Assembly (NCBI GenBank): GCA_947594425.1
Contig: CANQED010000006.1
Location: 62,001 to 126,000, forward strand
DNA from: an uncultured Ruminiclostridium sp.
GTDB taxonomy: Bacteria > Bacillota > Clostridia > Oscillospirales > Ruminococcaceae
Length of the DNA stretch: 64,000 nucleotides
Reading direction: 5' to 3'
Made by a program: the position numbers and the translations under genes. Positions 16,838 to 25,132 of the stretch are shown piece by piece (the first letter of the stretch is position 1; each line of letters begins with the position of its first letter). The notes under the pieces are model-generated. The model did not search any database and was not told the origin of the DNA. It saw nothing but the letters and a program-made list of their open reading frames with translations.

Positions 16838-18034
16838 TTATTGCTCGATGTGGTAACCCGCATCGGTCAGTGCGTCTTTAATCTGCTTTATATGCTCAAA
16901 ATTACGCGTTTCGAGCACTATCCTCAAATAGCAGCCGTTAACGTCCGAGCCCTCGCTCGAGCGCTCGTGGTGTATTGAGGTGACGTTTCCGCCGAGGTCG
17001 GCGATTATCTTAGATACGCCTTTGAGCTGGCCGGGCTTGTCGATAAGGGCGATATTGACCTGATATGAACGTCCGCTCTTGAGTAGTCCTCTTCTTATCA
17101 CACGCGAGAGGATAGTAACGTCGATATTACCCCCCGAGATAAGACAAATTACCTTCTTGCCCTTAATAGGCAGCTTATCGAACATAACCGCCGCGACAGG
17201 CACAGCGCCCGCACCCTCGGCGATAAGCTTGTGCTGTTCTATTAGGGTGAGTATCGCAGTGGATATTTCGTCGTCGGTAACGGTAACGATATCGTCAACG
17301 TATTTTCTGACATATTCAAATGTATGCTCACCGGGCTCTTTTACCGCTATGCCGTCGGCAATGGTGGACACCCCGCCGAGCGTTTCTATCTTCCCATCCT
17401 TTACCGAGGTCAGCATAGACGGCGCGCCCGCCGCCTGAACGCCGTATACCTTAATATCGGGCTTTAGTGCTTTTAGCGTATAAGCCACTCCCGATATAAG
17501 CCCTCCGCCGCCTATAGGGACGACTACCGCGTCCACGTCGGGCAGCTGGTCGAGCAGCTCTAGCCCTATCGTGCCCTGCCCCGCGATAACGTCCTCATCG
17601 TCAAACGGGTGGATAAAGGTGTAGCCCTTTTCGTCGCGCAGTTCGAGCGCCTTGTTATAAGCGTCGTCATATACTCCGTCTACAAGACATATTTTAGCGC
17701 CATAGCTCTTGGTGGCCTCGACCTTAGATATAGGCGCGCTGTCGGGCAGGCATATGATAGACTCTATCCCGCTTTTAGCGGCGGCAAGCGCAACCCCCTG
17801 CGCGTGATTTCCCGCGCTGCACGCAATAACGCCCTTAGCCTTTTCCTCCTCGGTAAGGGTGGACATCTTATAATACGCGCCTCTCACCTTAAACGAGCCC
17901 GTTATCTGCAAATTCTCGGTCTTAAGATAGACCTCGGCGTCGGGGCAGATCTTAGGCGCGTGTATAAGGTCGGTGGGTCTTATCACCTCCTTAAGCTTAA
18001 ACGCCGCGTGGTATACCTTGTCAAGTGTAAGCAT
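16838..18034 (-). CDS. ilvA: Threonine ammonia-lyase
   Basis: A 398-residue PLP-dependent threonine deaminase giving 2-oxobutanoate, the first step to isoleucine. The PLP Lys lies in TGSFKVRGAYYK (~48) and the phosphate loop in VPIGGGGLISG (~177). The C-terminal ~75 residues form an ACT domain (YQVNIALIDKPGQLKGVSK). Length fits the short, single-ACT form. The upstream T-box leader, apparently reading an Ile codon, argues for a biosynthetic role in this organism. The start is preceded by AAAGGAAGGAAAAGGA. Confidence 0.95.
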   Translation of the reverse strand: MLTLDKVYHAAFKLKEVIRPTDLIHAPKICPDAEVYLKTENLQITGSFKVRGAYYKMSTLTEEEKAKGVIACSAGNHAQGVALAAAKSGIESIICLPDSAPISKVEATKSYGAKICLVDGVYDDAYNKALELRDEKGYTFIHPFDDEDVIAGQGTIGLELLDQLPDVDAVVVPIGGGGLISGVAYTLKALKPDIKVYGVQAAGAPSMLTSVKDGKIETLGGVSTIADGIAVKEPGEHTFEYVRKYVDDIVTVTDDEISTAILTLIEQHKLIAEGAGAVPVAAVMFDKLPIKGKKVICLISGGNIDVTILSRVIRRGLLKSGRSYQVNIALIDKPGQLKGVSKIIADLGGNVTSIHHERSSEGSDVNGCYLRIVLETRNFEHIKQIKDALTDAGYHIEQ

Positions 18035-18069
18035 ATTCCTTTTCCTTCCTTTGCTCTAAAATAAAATAT

Positions 18070-18356
18070 ATTCGCCTAAATAAAAATCTCCGCCCCCTCG
18101 GAAAACCGAAAAGAGGCGAAGACATAAAGCTCCGTGTTACCACTCTTATTATCCGCAATGCGGATCACTCTGTGCATATCCATCAATATGCCGCTCTGTA
18201 ACGGGAGCGCCCGTACAGACGTACTGCTGTTTCCGCCTGTCCGCTCAAAGGTGATAGCCATTGCCGATACCCGTCTGCCGCCTCACACCCTGCGCGGCTC
18301 TCTGATAGACCGATAACGGCGGCGTCCTTGTCGCCGCGTTTAATTTATCAAACAGT
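18070..18356 (-). promoter_or_regulatory. T-box riboswitch, probably tRNA-Ile specific, controlling ilvA-ridA
   Basis: Read on the minus strand, the ~280-nt leader has the T-box sequence AGAGUGGUAACACG (about 18148-18133), followed by a terminator whose 5' arm CUUCGCCUCUUUUCGG pairs with CCGAGGGGGCGGAG and ends in AUUUUUAUUU. The end of stem I reads GGCUAUCACCUUUGAGC (about 18259-18243), giving specifier AUC (Ile). The UGGU of the T-box fits a tRNA with discriminator A. Binding of uncharged tRNA-Ile would favour the antiterminator and ilvA expression. Overall layout is certain; the specifier codon is read by analogy. Confidence 0.87.
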
Positions 18357-18385
18357 ATTTTATCACTGTTTTTGTGATTTGTCAA
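18357..18385 (-). promoter_or_regulatory. SigA-type promoter of the T-box-ilvA-ridA transcript
   Basis: On the minus strand TTGACA (18385-18380), 17-base spacer, TAAAAT (18362-18357). It lies just downstream of the ATPase gene stop (18391), so ilvA-ridA is its own transcription unit. Confidence 0.85.
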
Positions 18386-18390
18386 GTGTT

Positions 18391-18996
18391 TTACATAGAC
18401 TTTTTGATTATAAGCTGTACCTTGTTGGACTTTACTCCGACAAGCACCTCGTCGGCGAGCTTTGCCACAATGGACTTTTCCAGCTCGTCCCACTCTTCTT
18501 TTTTCGCTTCGCGCCCGCCGGAATAATTGCCGAGGTCGCTTTTCATACTGCTGAGCGACCACATCATATCATATCCGAGATTGGAATATCCCTGAGACAT
18601 ATAATCCATATAGTCGTTGCCGCCGTATTTTATCGAGGTGTCATAGGACATCATGCAATACTCAAATACGCCCGTCAGCTTTCCCATAAAGCCCTTAGAC
18701 GCGATATTTTTGCCGCTCGACGACATACCGAGCAATTGCTCGCGCTGGTCATAGTCGACGCTGCACTGAGCCTCGAGGTAAAGACTGACTTCTTTATCCT
18801 CGCCCTCTACCCAAAAGTCCGCGCTGAATTTGCCGACGATGTTCTTTACAAGGCCCATCATCTCTTCAGCTAATAGCCGCACTCTCAGCGACTGCTTATG
18901 GTCAAATTTCTGATACTCGGCAAAGCGCTCCGCCTCGTTAAGGGCGCTCGCCATTCCCGTGCCGTCATTCTTGACAGAAATAGTATTTGTCTTCAT
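18391..18996 (-). CDS. ATPase of the anti-sigma/STAS partner-switch type (divergent)
   Basis: A 201-residue soluble protein encoded 10 bases after a STAS-domain protein. An N-box-like helix (RVRLLAEEMMGLVKNIVGKF, ~38-57) and a following G/S-rich segment (GMSSSGKNIASKGFMGKL, ~90) resemble HATPase_c anti-sigma kinases, but the ATP-binding boxes are weak and a Met/Tyr-rich middle is unusual. Inference: it regulates or is regulated by the STAS partner. No sigma factor gene is present in the window. It could instead be a lineage-specific ATP-binding regulator. Confidence 0.6.
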   Translation of the reverse strand: MKTNTISVKNDGTGMASALNEAERFAEYQKFDHKQSLRVRLLAEEMMGLVKNIVGKFSADFWVEGEDKEVSLYLEAQCSVDYDQREQLLGMSSSGKNIASKGFMGKLTGVFEYCMMSYDTSIKYGGNDYMDYMSQGYSNLGYDMMWSLSSMKSDLGNYSGGREAKKEEWDELEKSIVAKLADEVLVGVKSNKVQLIIKKSM

Positions 18997-19006
18997 TGTT
19001 CCTCCG

Positions 19007-19303
19007 TTATTCGATAGTAAGTATCTCGTTAAAGCCCGTTATATCGAAAACCTCCGCGATAGTCTCATTTACATGAGTAACAGTCATTTTGCCCTGCTTG
19101 TTCATTATTTTCTGAGCCGAGAGCAAAACTCTTAGCCCCGCTGATGACATATAATCAAGCTTCTCGATGTCGAGGACAAGCTCCTCAACGCCTCCGAGCG
19201 AGGTCTTAAATTCGTTTTCAAGCTCGGGCGAGGTCGCGGTGTCAAGTCTGCCCTCGAGCGTCACAGTGAGCTTTTTGCCCTCTTGATTTTTGGTAATGGT
19301 CAT
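19007..19303 (-). CDS. STAS-domain anti-sigma factor antagonist
   Basis: A 98-residue single STAS domain like SpoIIAA/RsbV. The phosphoacceptor region is LDYMSSAGLRVLLSAQ (~55), with two adjacent serines at the usual position. N-terminal TVTLEGRLDTATSPELE is also typical. It is translated from AAAGGAAAC upstream of the ATG and forms an operon with the ATPase that follows. Members act by binding an anti-sigma kinase unless phosphorylated; the target here is not known. Confidence 0.9.
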   Translation of the reverse strand: MTITKNQEGKKLTVTLEGRLDTATSPELENEFKTSLGGVEELVLDIEKLDYMSSAGLRVLLSAQKIMNKQGKMTVTHVNETIAEVFDITGFNEILTIE

Positions 19304-19560
19304 TTTTATCTGTTTCCTTTCTGAATAAACATTAAGAACGCCGAATGACCCGTAAAAGTATGTAATTTACACGGGTGCGATCCTTTATATAATTATATCA
19401 CAAAATATCTTTTGTGCGTATGTTATTTGCGGCAGTTTTTTGTCGTAAACGACACGACTTTTATAAAATTGACGTTTAACGCATATCACATGACGTAAAT
19501 AACACTATTATTTTTAGGTTTAATATGGTAAAATGATAATGTATTAAAAGGAGGATAGAT

Positions 19561-19592
19561 ATGGATATAGATTATCTTTTTGCTTTTGCAAA
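19561..19592 (+). other. Apparent +1 frameshift at the start of the PAP2 gene
   Basis: AAAAGGAGG stands seven bases upstream of ATG 19561, an ideal start, but that frame ends after 24 codons. The PAP2 frame is open only from about 19571 (stop TAG at 19568) and has no site of its own. Removing one T from the T5 run at 19577-19581 joins them into MDIDYLLLLQNFRDATGG. Either a real mutation, a homopolymer sequencing error, or recoding. Confidence 0.75.
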
Positions 19593-20524
19593 ACTTCCGC
19601 GACGCCACGGGCGGCGTGCTCGACGGCTTTTTTGAGCTGATAACAAAGCTCGGCGAGGCGTCGATAATAACCATCTTGGTCGCGGCATTCTACTGGTGCA
19701 TAGACAAGCGCGAGGGCATATACCTTATGCTGACGTTATATTACAACCGCGTGATAAACGGCTTTTTAAAGATCACCGCCTGCGTATACCGCCCGTGGAT
19801 AAGGGACGCGCGGATACTTCCCGTCGAGGGCGCAATAGCGGACGCTACGGGTTATTCATTCCCGAGCGGGCACTCCGCTAACGCTACGGCGTTTTTCGCG
19901 GGTCTAACAGTCAAAAAGGGGCGCAATATAATTATAAAGATCGCGCTTATTGTGCTTGTGCTGCTGATAGGCTTTTCGCGCAATTATCTCGGCGTACATA
20001 CCCCGCAGGATGTTATCGTATCGATAGTAGTCGCGGTGGTATTGCTGATAGCGTTTAAGTTCTTGCTCGACCGGGTGGATAAGCACCCTAATTTAGACTG
20101 GATAGTGCTTATCTCGGGGATAGCCCTTTGCGTGCTGCTGATACTTTATGCCGCGTTAAAATCCTACCCCGTAGATTATAACGCCGCGGGCGAAATGATA
20201 GTCGACCCCGCGAAAATGTCCGTCGACTCGTTTAAAAATGCGGGTATGGGGCTCGGCTTTATCATCGGCTGGTTTTTAGAGAGGCGGCTGATAAAGTTTT
20301 CGGTCGAGGGCAAATGGTATGTTAGAGTGATACGCTTTGCTATATGTATCGGGGTGTATTTCCTGCTTAAAGACCTCGCCGTGCCGTTCATTCCTCAGCT
20401 TATCAGCGGAGGCGTAGGCAAGGCTGTCGAGCAGTTCGTGCTTATTCTCTACATCTCGGCGGGCGCTCCGCTTATCATTAAGCTTATAAACCCGCTCGAA
20501 AAGAAGATATTTAAGACCGCATAA
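19580..20524 (+). CDS. PAP2-family membrane phosphatase
   Basis: A 314-residue open frame (TTG at its head; the true start is probably 19561 with a frameshift). The three phosphatase motifs are complete: KITACVYRPWIRD (~64), PSGHSAN (~93) and SRNYLGVHTPQD (~133), giving the catalytic His-Asp set for acid-phosphatase/vanadium-peroxidase chemistry. About seven membrane helices follow in the C-terminal half. Likely substrates are lipid phosphates or undecaprenyl diphosphate; the sequence does not decide. It is monocistronic with a terminator behind. Confidence 0.85.
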   Translation: MLLQNFRDATGGVLDGFFELITKLGEASIITILVAAFYWCIDKREGIYLMLTLYYNRVINGFLKITACVYRPWIRDARILPVEGAIADATGYSFPSGHSANATAFFAGLTVKKGRNIIIKIALIVLVLLIGFSRNYLGVHTPQDVIVSIVVAVVLLIAFKFLLDRVDKHPNLDWIVLISGIALCVLLILYAALKSYPVDYNAAGEMIVDPAKMSVDSFKNAGMGLGFIIGWFLERRLIKFSVEGKWYVRVIRFAICIGVYFLLKDLAVPFIPQLISGGVGKAVEQFVLILYISAGAPLIIKLINPLEKKIFKTA

Positions 20525-20531
20525 TACTTTT

Positions 20532-20565
20532 CCCGCCCGAGAAATATCTTAGGCGGGATTTTTTT
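20532..20565 (+). terminator. Rho-independent terminator after the PAP2 gene
   Basis: CCCGCC (20532-20537) pairs with GGCGGG (20552-20557), followed by ATTTTTTT. Inner bases can extend the stem. Confidence 0.9.
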
Positions 20566-20581
20566 GCCATAAGTTTAGCCC

Positions 20582-20610
20582 TTGCAAATTCTACTTAAAA
20601 ATGCTATAAT
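20582..20610 (+). promoter_or_regulatory. SigA-type promoter of the GHKL/LytTR two-component operon
   Basis: TTGCAA (20582-20587), 17-base spacer, TATAAT (20605-20610), 43 bases upstream of the kinase ATG. Confidence 0.75.
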
Positions 20611-20653
20611 AATATTTACATTGTTACGATAAATCTCAGATCAGGTACATTGT

Positions 20654-22276
20654 ATGGAAAAGACAAAGAAAATTACACTTATTGCGGCGTTTTTGTTGGT
20701 ATGCTTTGGGCTGATATGGATTTTTGCTATCTTTACGGACACTCCTCCGATATTAAGCGAATATCTTACAGAAGAAAATATTACGTTCACCTCCGACAGC
20801 GGCGACACCGAAAAGGTAGAGTCTAACAGCGATGTTCAGATACGCTTTGACGGGACGTACACATCCACATACACCTATATCCCCAATGGCGATGGTTATC
20901 TCTCCCTTACGCTTAATTACGGCGTAGGCAAAAGCATACTCAGGGTAAACGACAAGGAGATCTATTCGGGAAAGACCGACAGCTACGAGAATATGATAGA
21001 CTGCCCCGAGATAAAGATAGGCGTTATCCCGCAGGACGAGAATATATACATATCCCTTGATGTAAGATATACCGACGACGTCACATATATCTTCCCGCCG
21101 CTGGTAAAAATGCAGGATATCGGCGCCACAGAAAGGTACACCGCCTCTGTAATAAACAGCTCGGCTTTATTAGCGGGTATCTCGGGCTTTTGCTTTTTGC
21201 TTATAATAGCGCTGTTTTTCTTAAGCCTGTTCTTTTCCGCTCCCGACCCGAGCCTGCCGTTTTTGGCTCTCGGTACACTCATCTTCTGCGTCAGCAGGCT
21301 ATTTGAGACGGGAGCGATAATATGTCCCGACGCGCTGTACGATATAGTTTACGGGGTGCTCCCCTACACCGTCGCGCCGCTAATGCTGATATTTATCATT
21401 CTTAACCGAAAGAAAAAGACGCTGAAATATTTTCTGATAATATCAACGGTCATGGCAATAATCATAACGCTGGCGTATATACTCCGCTATACCTTTGACC
21501 ATGTGCCCGAGATAGTCTTACAAATGCAGATGCTCGCGGAGTTTGTCGGCGACAGATTATTTGACAAGGCCGTAATGCTCGCGTCGGGGTATCTTATTAT
21601 GCTGTGCGTTGCGGCGGCGTTTGTCTACCACGCCATAAACATAGTAAGGACCGAGTCGGAAAAGACCGCCCTCGAGGCTCAAAACCGCACTGTCGTATCG
21701 GGTTATAAAAACCTCGTCAACAATGTAAAGCGCACCGCCGAGGTCCGCCACGAATGGAAGCACGACCTGCTGACCCTGTCGCTTTTATACAAGCAGGGCA
21801 AGATAGACGAGATAGGTCAATATCTTAATGAGAAAAATGAGTTTATCGACGAAAGCGAGCGTGTTCATTTTACCGAAAATTTTGTATTTGACGTTATACT
21901 CGGCTCGGCTGCCGCAAGAGCGGCGGACGAGGGCGTCGAGCTCAAAACCTACCTGAATATCCCCTCACAGCTTAATATTAAAGAAGAAGAGCTGTGTCAG
22001 CTGCTTATGAATATGTTCGACAACTCGTTCAACGCCTGTGCCAAGGTAGACGGTGACAAATTCATAAGCTTCACCGCCGAGATGAAAAACGGCTTTCTTG
22101 CGATAAAGTGTTCTAACAGTATGCCTGTCGAGCAGGAACAGCACGATGATATATCGCACGGGTGGGGGCTGAAAAATATGCGGGCGATATGCCGAAAATA
22201 CGGCTCTGAGCTTATTACGCAAAGCTCGGACGGCGTATTTACCGCTAAGACCGCCTTGCAGGTCAGCGAAAAATAA
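20654..22276 (+). CDS. GHKL sensor histidine kinase with extracytoplasmic domain
   Basis: A 540-residue kinase. One N-terminal membrane helix, a ~130-residue beta-rich extracytoplasmic domain (about 35-170), then six to seven helices (about 170-340), in the manner of 7TMR-DISM sensors. The phosphoacceptor is in EVRHEWKHDLLTLSLL (~370). The GHKL ATPase has NMFDNSFNAC (N box) and HGWGLKNMRAICRKYG (G box). The LytTR regulator follows after 21 bases. The stimulus cannot be read from the sequence. Confidence 0.9.
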   Translation: MEKTKKITLIAAFLLVCFGLIWIFAIFTDTPPILSEYLTEENITFTSDSGDTEKVESNSDVQIRFDGTYTSTYTYIPNGDGYLSLTLNYGVGKSILRVNDKEIYSGKTDSYENMIDCPEIKIGVIPQDENIYISLDVRYTDDVTYIFPPLVKMQDIGATERYTASVINSSALLAGISGFCFLLIIALFFLSLFFSAPDPSLPFLALGTLIFCVSRLFETGAIICPDALYDIVYGVLPYTVAPLMLIFIILNRKKKTLKYFLIISTVMAIIITLAYILRYTFDHVPEIVLQMQMLAEFVGDRLFDKAVMLASGYLIMLCVAAAFVYHAINIVRTESEKTALEAQNRTVVSGYKNLVNNVKRTAEVRHEWKHDLLTLSLLYKQGKIDEIGQYLNEKNEFIDESERVHFTENFVFDVILGSAAARAADEGVELKTYLNIPSQLNIKEEELCQLLMNMFDNSFNACAKVDGDKFISFTAEMKNGFLAIKCSNSMPVEQEQHDDISHGWGLKNMRAICRKYGSELITQSSDGVFTAKTALQVSEK

Positions 22277-22297
22277 TATAGTTTTAAGGAGATAAAA

Positions 22298-23014
22298 GTG
22301 TCTGAATATAATATAGCCGTCTGCGACGACGACAGCCGATTTGCCGAAGAGCTTGTAAGGCTTTGCGAAAAAGTAATGCTGAAAACAAATATACCCTTTA
22401 CCGTAAGCTCGTTTAGCAGCGCGCAGGAATTGGACAAAGAATTTTCACGCGGTACCGATATCGACCTTTTGTTCTTAGATATCAAGCTTGGTGAACAAAG
22501 CGGTATCGAGATAGCGGGAAGATTGCGCGACAACGGGAAAAAGTGCTCTGTGGTGCTTATGACCGTGGACAGCTCTTATCTGCTCGAGGGGTACACCGTA
22601 CAGCCGATATATTTTCTTATGAAGCCTATAAGCGAGGAGGAGCTCGAGAAAGCCGTCAAGACCGACCTTAAAAGGCGTATCCAAAACAGCAGCCTGTTTA
22701 TCAAATGTGAGCGCAGGCAGGTGCAGATACCCGTTGACAGCATAACCTATATCGAGGTGCTCGACCACGCTATGACGGTACACACCCGCGCTAAGGACTA
22801 TGTCGCGCGTATGACCTTCAGCAAGCTGCTCGAAAGGCTGCCGCAGACGCATTTTGCAAGGTGCCATAACTCATATGCGGTAAACCTGTCCTGCGTAAGG
22901 CGATATTCGAGGATAGACGGCGTGACGCTCGACAGCGGCATAACGCTCCCGATAGGAAGAAAGTATTTTGACGACTTTCGCAGAAGATTTGTAGAGTTTA
23001 TGGATATATACTGA
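22298..23014 (+). CDS. LytTR family response regulator
   Basis: A 238-residue regulator: receiver domain (1-120) with acidic pocket CDDD and phosphoacceptor Asp in LLFLDIKLGEQSG, followed by a LytTR DNA-binding domain (about 140-238; ITYIEVLDHAMTVHTR, ARCHNSYAVNL). The GTG start has AAGGAG upstream. It pairs with the preceding GHKL kinase. Its targets are probably autoregulatory or unlinked; no candidate gene set is next to it apart from the HAD hydrolase. Confidence 0.93.
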   Translation: MSEYNIAVCDDDSRFAEELVRLCEKVMLKTNIPFTVSSFSSAQELDKEFSRGTDIDLLFLDIKLGEQSGIEIAGRLRDNGKKCSVVLMTVDSSYLLEGYTVQPIYFLMKPISEEELEKAVKTDLKRRIQNSSLFIKCERRQVQIPVDSITYIEVLDHAMTVHTRAKDYVARMTFSKLLERLPQTHFARCHNSYAVNLSCVRRYSRIDGVTLDSGITLPIGRKYFDDFRRRFVEFMDIY

Positions 23015-23026
23015 TAGGAGCGGGAT

Positions 23027-23683
23027 ATGGGAAAAATAAAAGCCGCCGTGTTTGACCTTGACGGCACATTGCTCGACTCTATGTATGTCTGGGCTAAGGT
23101 GGACGAGCTTTTCTTACAAAAGCGCGGACTTGTCGCCCCCGACTATTACGGTGAAGAATGCAGTAAGCGGTCGTTCTATCAGCTCGCGCTGTATACGATA
23201 GACTTGTTCGCATTAGACGAAACCCCCGAGCAGGTCATGGACGAATGGATGGAGCTCGCTATAGAAGAATATCGCAGCGGCGTAAGGTTAAAGCCGAACG
23301 CCGCCGAAACTGTATCATATGCTAAATCAATTGGGCTTAAGACCGCCGTTTGTACATCATTAGTCGAAAGCCTGTACATACCCGCGCTGAAAAACAACGG
23401 CTTAGCCGACAGCTTTGACATAATAGTCAGCGCCGATAAAGAAAGCGCGGGCAAATCCGACCCCGCGATATACCTTTATACCGCCCAAAGCCTCGGGGTA
23501 AAGCCGCACGAGTGCGTTTTCTTTGACGATGTAGCGGCGTCGCTAAGGGCCGCAAAGCAGGCGGGTATGGCTGCGGTGGGAGTTTTCGACCCGCTAAGCT
23601 CGCAGTCAAGAGCCGAGATGCAAAAATATTCGGATATACTCACCGACAGCCTCTCAAAAGAGCTGCTTTACAAATTCGGCTGA
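23027..23683 (+). CDS. HAD family hydrolase (phosphoglycolate phosphatase-like)
   Basis: A 218-residue HAD subfamily IA protein. Motif I is AVFDLDGTLLDSMYVW (Asp nucleophile ~9), a helical cap follows, motif II is KTAVCTS (~110), motif III Lys in ESAGKSDPAIY (~144), and motif IV is FFDD (~168). Substrate is a small phosphate or beta-phosphoglucomutase-type sugar phosphate; not decidable. It follows the LytTR gene by 12 bases, so it is probably co-transcribed. Its 3' end overlaps the convergent LysR gene by 16 bases. Confidence 0.9.
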   Translation: MGKIKAAVFDLDGTLLDSMYVWAKVDELFLQKRGLVAPDYYGEECSKRSFYQLALYTIDLFALDETPEQVMDEWMELAIEEYRSGVRLKPNAAETVSYAKSIGLKTAVCTSLVESLYIPALKNNGLADSFDIIVSADKESAGKSDPAIYLYTAQSLGVKPHECVFFDDVAASLRAAKQAGMAAVGVFDPLSSQSRAEMQKYSDILTDSLSKELLYKFG

Positions 23684-24594
23684 GAGGAAAGATATTTTTT
23701 CATTTCATCTATGTATAGCTCACCGGTGTTGCTAAGCACGAGATTTTTCTTTTTAATATACCCTATCTCCATAACGCCGCCCGTGTCATTCTCCTCCGTT
23801 TCAAAGGGTACTGCGACATAATCGCTGCCGTTTAATTCTTCGCAAATTATCCCCGAGCATAAAGTATAGCCGTTAAGCCCTATCATAAGGTTAAGCATAG
23901 TGGCGCGGTCCGAGGCTTTAATGGTGCGGGGATATTCTTCTGTGCTGAGTATTTCCTCGGCAAAGTAGAACGAGCTGTCCCCCTGCTCAAACGAAAGGCA
24001 GGGATAGCTCTCGAGCTGCTCTAAGGTTATCGACTTACACCCCGCGAGCGGGTGCCCTTTCCACAAGTATACATACGGGCTGCACTTTATCAGGGTGTAA
24101 AATTCCAGACCGTCGGTCTTAAATATATCGGTCATAAACTTACGGTTAAATTCATTCAGATAAAGTATGCCTATCTCGCTTTTAAGGGTGGCAACGTCGC
24201 TTATTATCTCGCGGGTCTTGGTCTCTCTTATGGCAAATTCGTACTCGGCGGTGTTAAAATTCTTCACCATCTCGACAAAGGCCTTTACCGCAAAGGAATA
24301 ATGCTGCGTGGATACGCCGAATTTTTTCTTATGAGTGCCGGACTTGCCGTATTTCTCGGTCATTGTTTCATACTGACGGTACAGCATACGCGCGTATGAG
24401 ATGAACTCCGTGCCGTCGTTGGTAAGGGTCGCTCCCCTGCCGCCGCGGTGAAAAATCGTTATGCCGAGCTCGTTTTCGAGCTCGCGTACCGCACTGCTCA
24501 GCGAGGGCTGGGATATGTACAGAGCCTCCGCCGCCTTGTTGAACGAGCCCTTTTGCGCTATCACAATGACATATTTTAGCTGTTGAAGCGTCAT
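23668..24594 (-). CDS. LysR family transcriptional regulator
   Basis: About 308 residues from the ATG at 24594 (TGGAGG upstream; the longer frame to 24669 has no site). N-terminal winged HTH: LQQLKYVIVIAQKGSFNKAA and ISQPSLSSAVRELE (~20-45), followed by a LysR effector-binding domain (~90-300). No divergent target gene is adjacent; upstream is a 540-base stretch with the dispersed repeat. The regulon is unknown. Confidence 0.92.
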   Translation of the reverse strand: MTLQQLKYVIVIAQKGSFNKAAEALYISQPSLSSAVRELENELGITIFHRGGRGATLTNDGTEFISYARMLYRQYETMTEKYGKSGTHKKKFGVSTQHYSFAVKAFVEMVKNFNTAEYEFAIRETKTREIISDVATLKSEIGILYLNEFNRKFMTDIFKTDGLEFYTLIKCSPYVYLWKGHPLAGCKSITLEQLESYPCLSFEQGDSSFYFAEEILSTEEYPRTIKASDRATMLNLMIGLNGYTLCSGIICEELNGSDYVAVPFETEENDTGGVMEIGYIKKKNLVLSNTGELYIDEMKKYLSSQPNL

Positions 24595-24636
24595 AATATT
24601 GCCTCCAAATCCTATTATATCGGTAGGCTTTAATTT

Positions 24637-24665
24637 ATGATAACATATTCCGGCTGAAAAGTCAA
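24637..24665 (-). promoter_or_regulatory. SigA-type promoter for the LysR gene
   Basis: On the minus strand TTGACT (24665-24660), 17-base spacer, TATCAT (24642-24637), about 40 bases upstream of the ATG. Confidence 0.6.
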
Positions 24666-24740
24666 TCATAATATGAAAATTCAGGAGGCGCTCCGATTTT
24701 TTAACTGATTATTTGGATAATAATATCATTTTTATCCTAC

Positions 24741-24930
24741 CAGCTTGCCGAAAAGTCCTCCCTACAGTCGGCTTTCTCGCCAAGCTGTCAAAAAATCGAC
24801 CACCCGCTGCAGCGGCTTTGCTCGATTTTGCCGCTCTTTGAGCGGCTCTTATTTAAACTTGAGGGTGAAAACCCTGATGGTTTTCCCCTCAAACTCCTCT
24901 TTCCTTCCGCTTTATATGGAACTTTTTTAC
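24741..24930. repeat. Dispersed structured intergenic repeat, copy 1
   Basis: Non-coding element sharing blocks with 42291-42590: CAGCTTG..CAAGCTG terminal hairpin (24741-24787), AAATCGACCACCCGCTG with its pairing GCTCGATTTT (about 24794-24829), the hairpin GAGGGTGAAAACC/GGTTTTCCCCTC (about 24861-24890) and CTCTTTCCTTCCGCTTTATAT (about 24897-24916). It lacks the two extra palindromes found in copy 2. The rest of the 540-base gap holds only the LysR and XRE promoters and leaders. Confidence 0.8.
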
Positions 24931-24981
24931 ATTCTATTTGTGTAATTATATTATTATTATACAACTTTCTTTATTTTTCTA

Positions 24982-25010
24982 TTGACAAAAGGAAAATTGC
25001 GTGTTATACT
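24982..25010 (+). promoter_or_regulatory. Consensus SigA-type promoter for the XRE regulator
   Basis: TTGACA (24982-24987), 17-base spacer, TATACT (25005-25010). It drives a ~115-base AT-rich leader in which AACGCA (about 25023-25028) can pair with TGCGTT (about 25091-25096), and AAAAGT with ACTTTT inside. Confidence 0.85.
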
Positions 25011-25132
25011 AAAATCAGTTAGAACGCAAATCATAAATTTGTTCGATGAAAAGTAACTTTTTTCGGGTGAAAAGGTAAACATTTATAATCTGCGTTTTAT
25101 CGCCTACTTACATTATTACAGGAGGGTGTGTA

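Noticed and set aside
18078-18356. Attenuator peptide for ilvA
   Set aside because: The leader has T-box structure and terminator, and no short frame rich in branched-chain codons.
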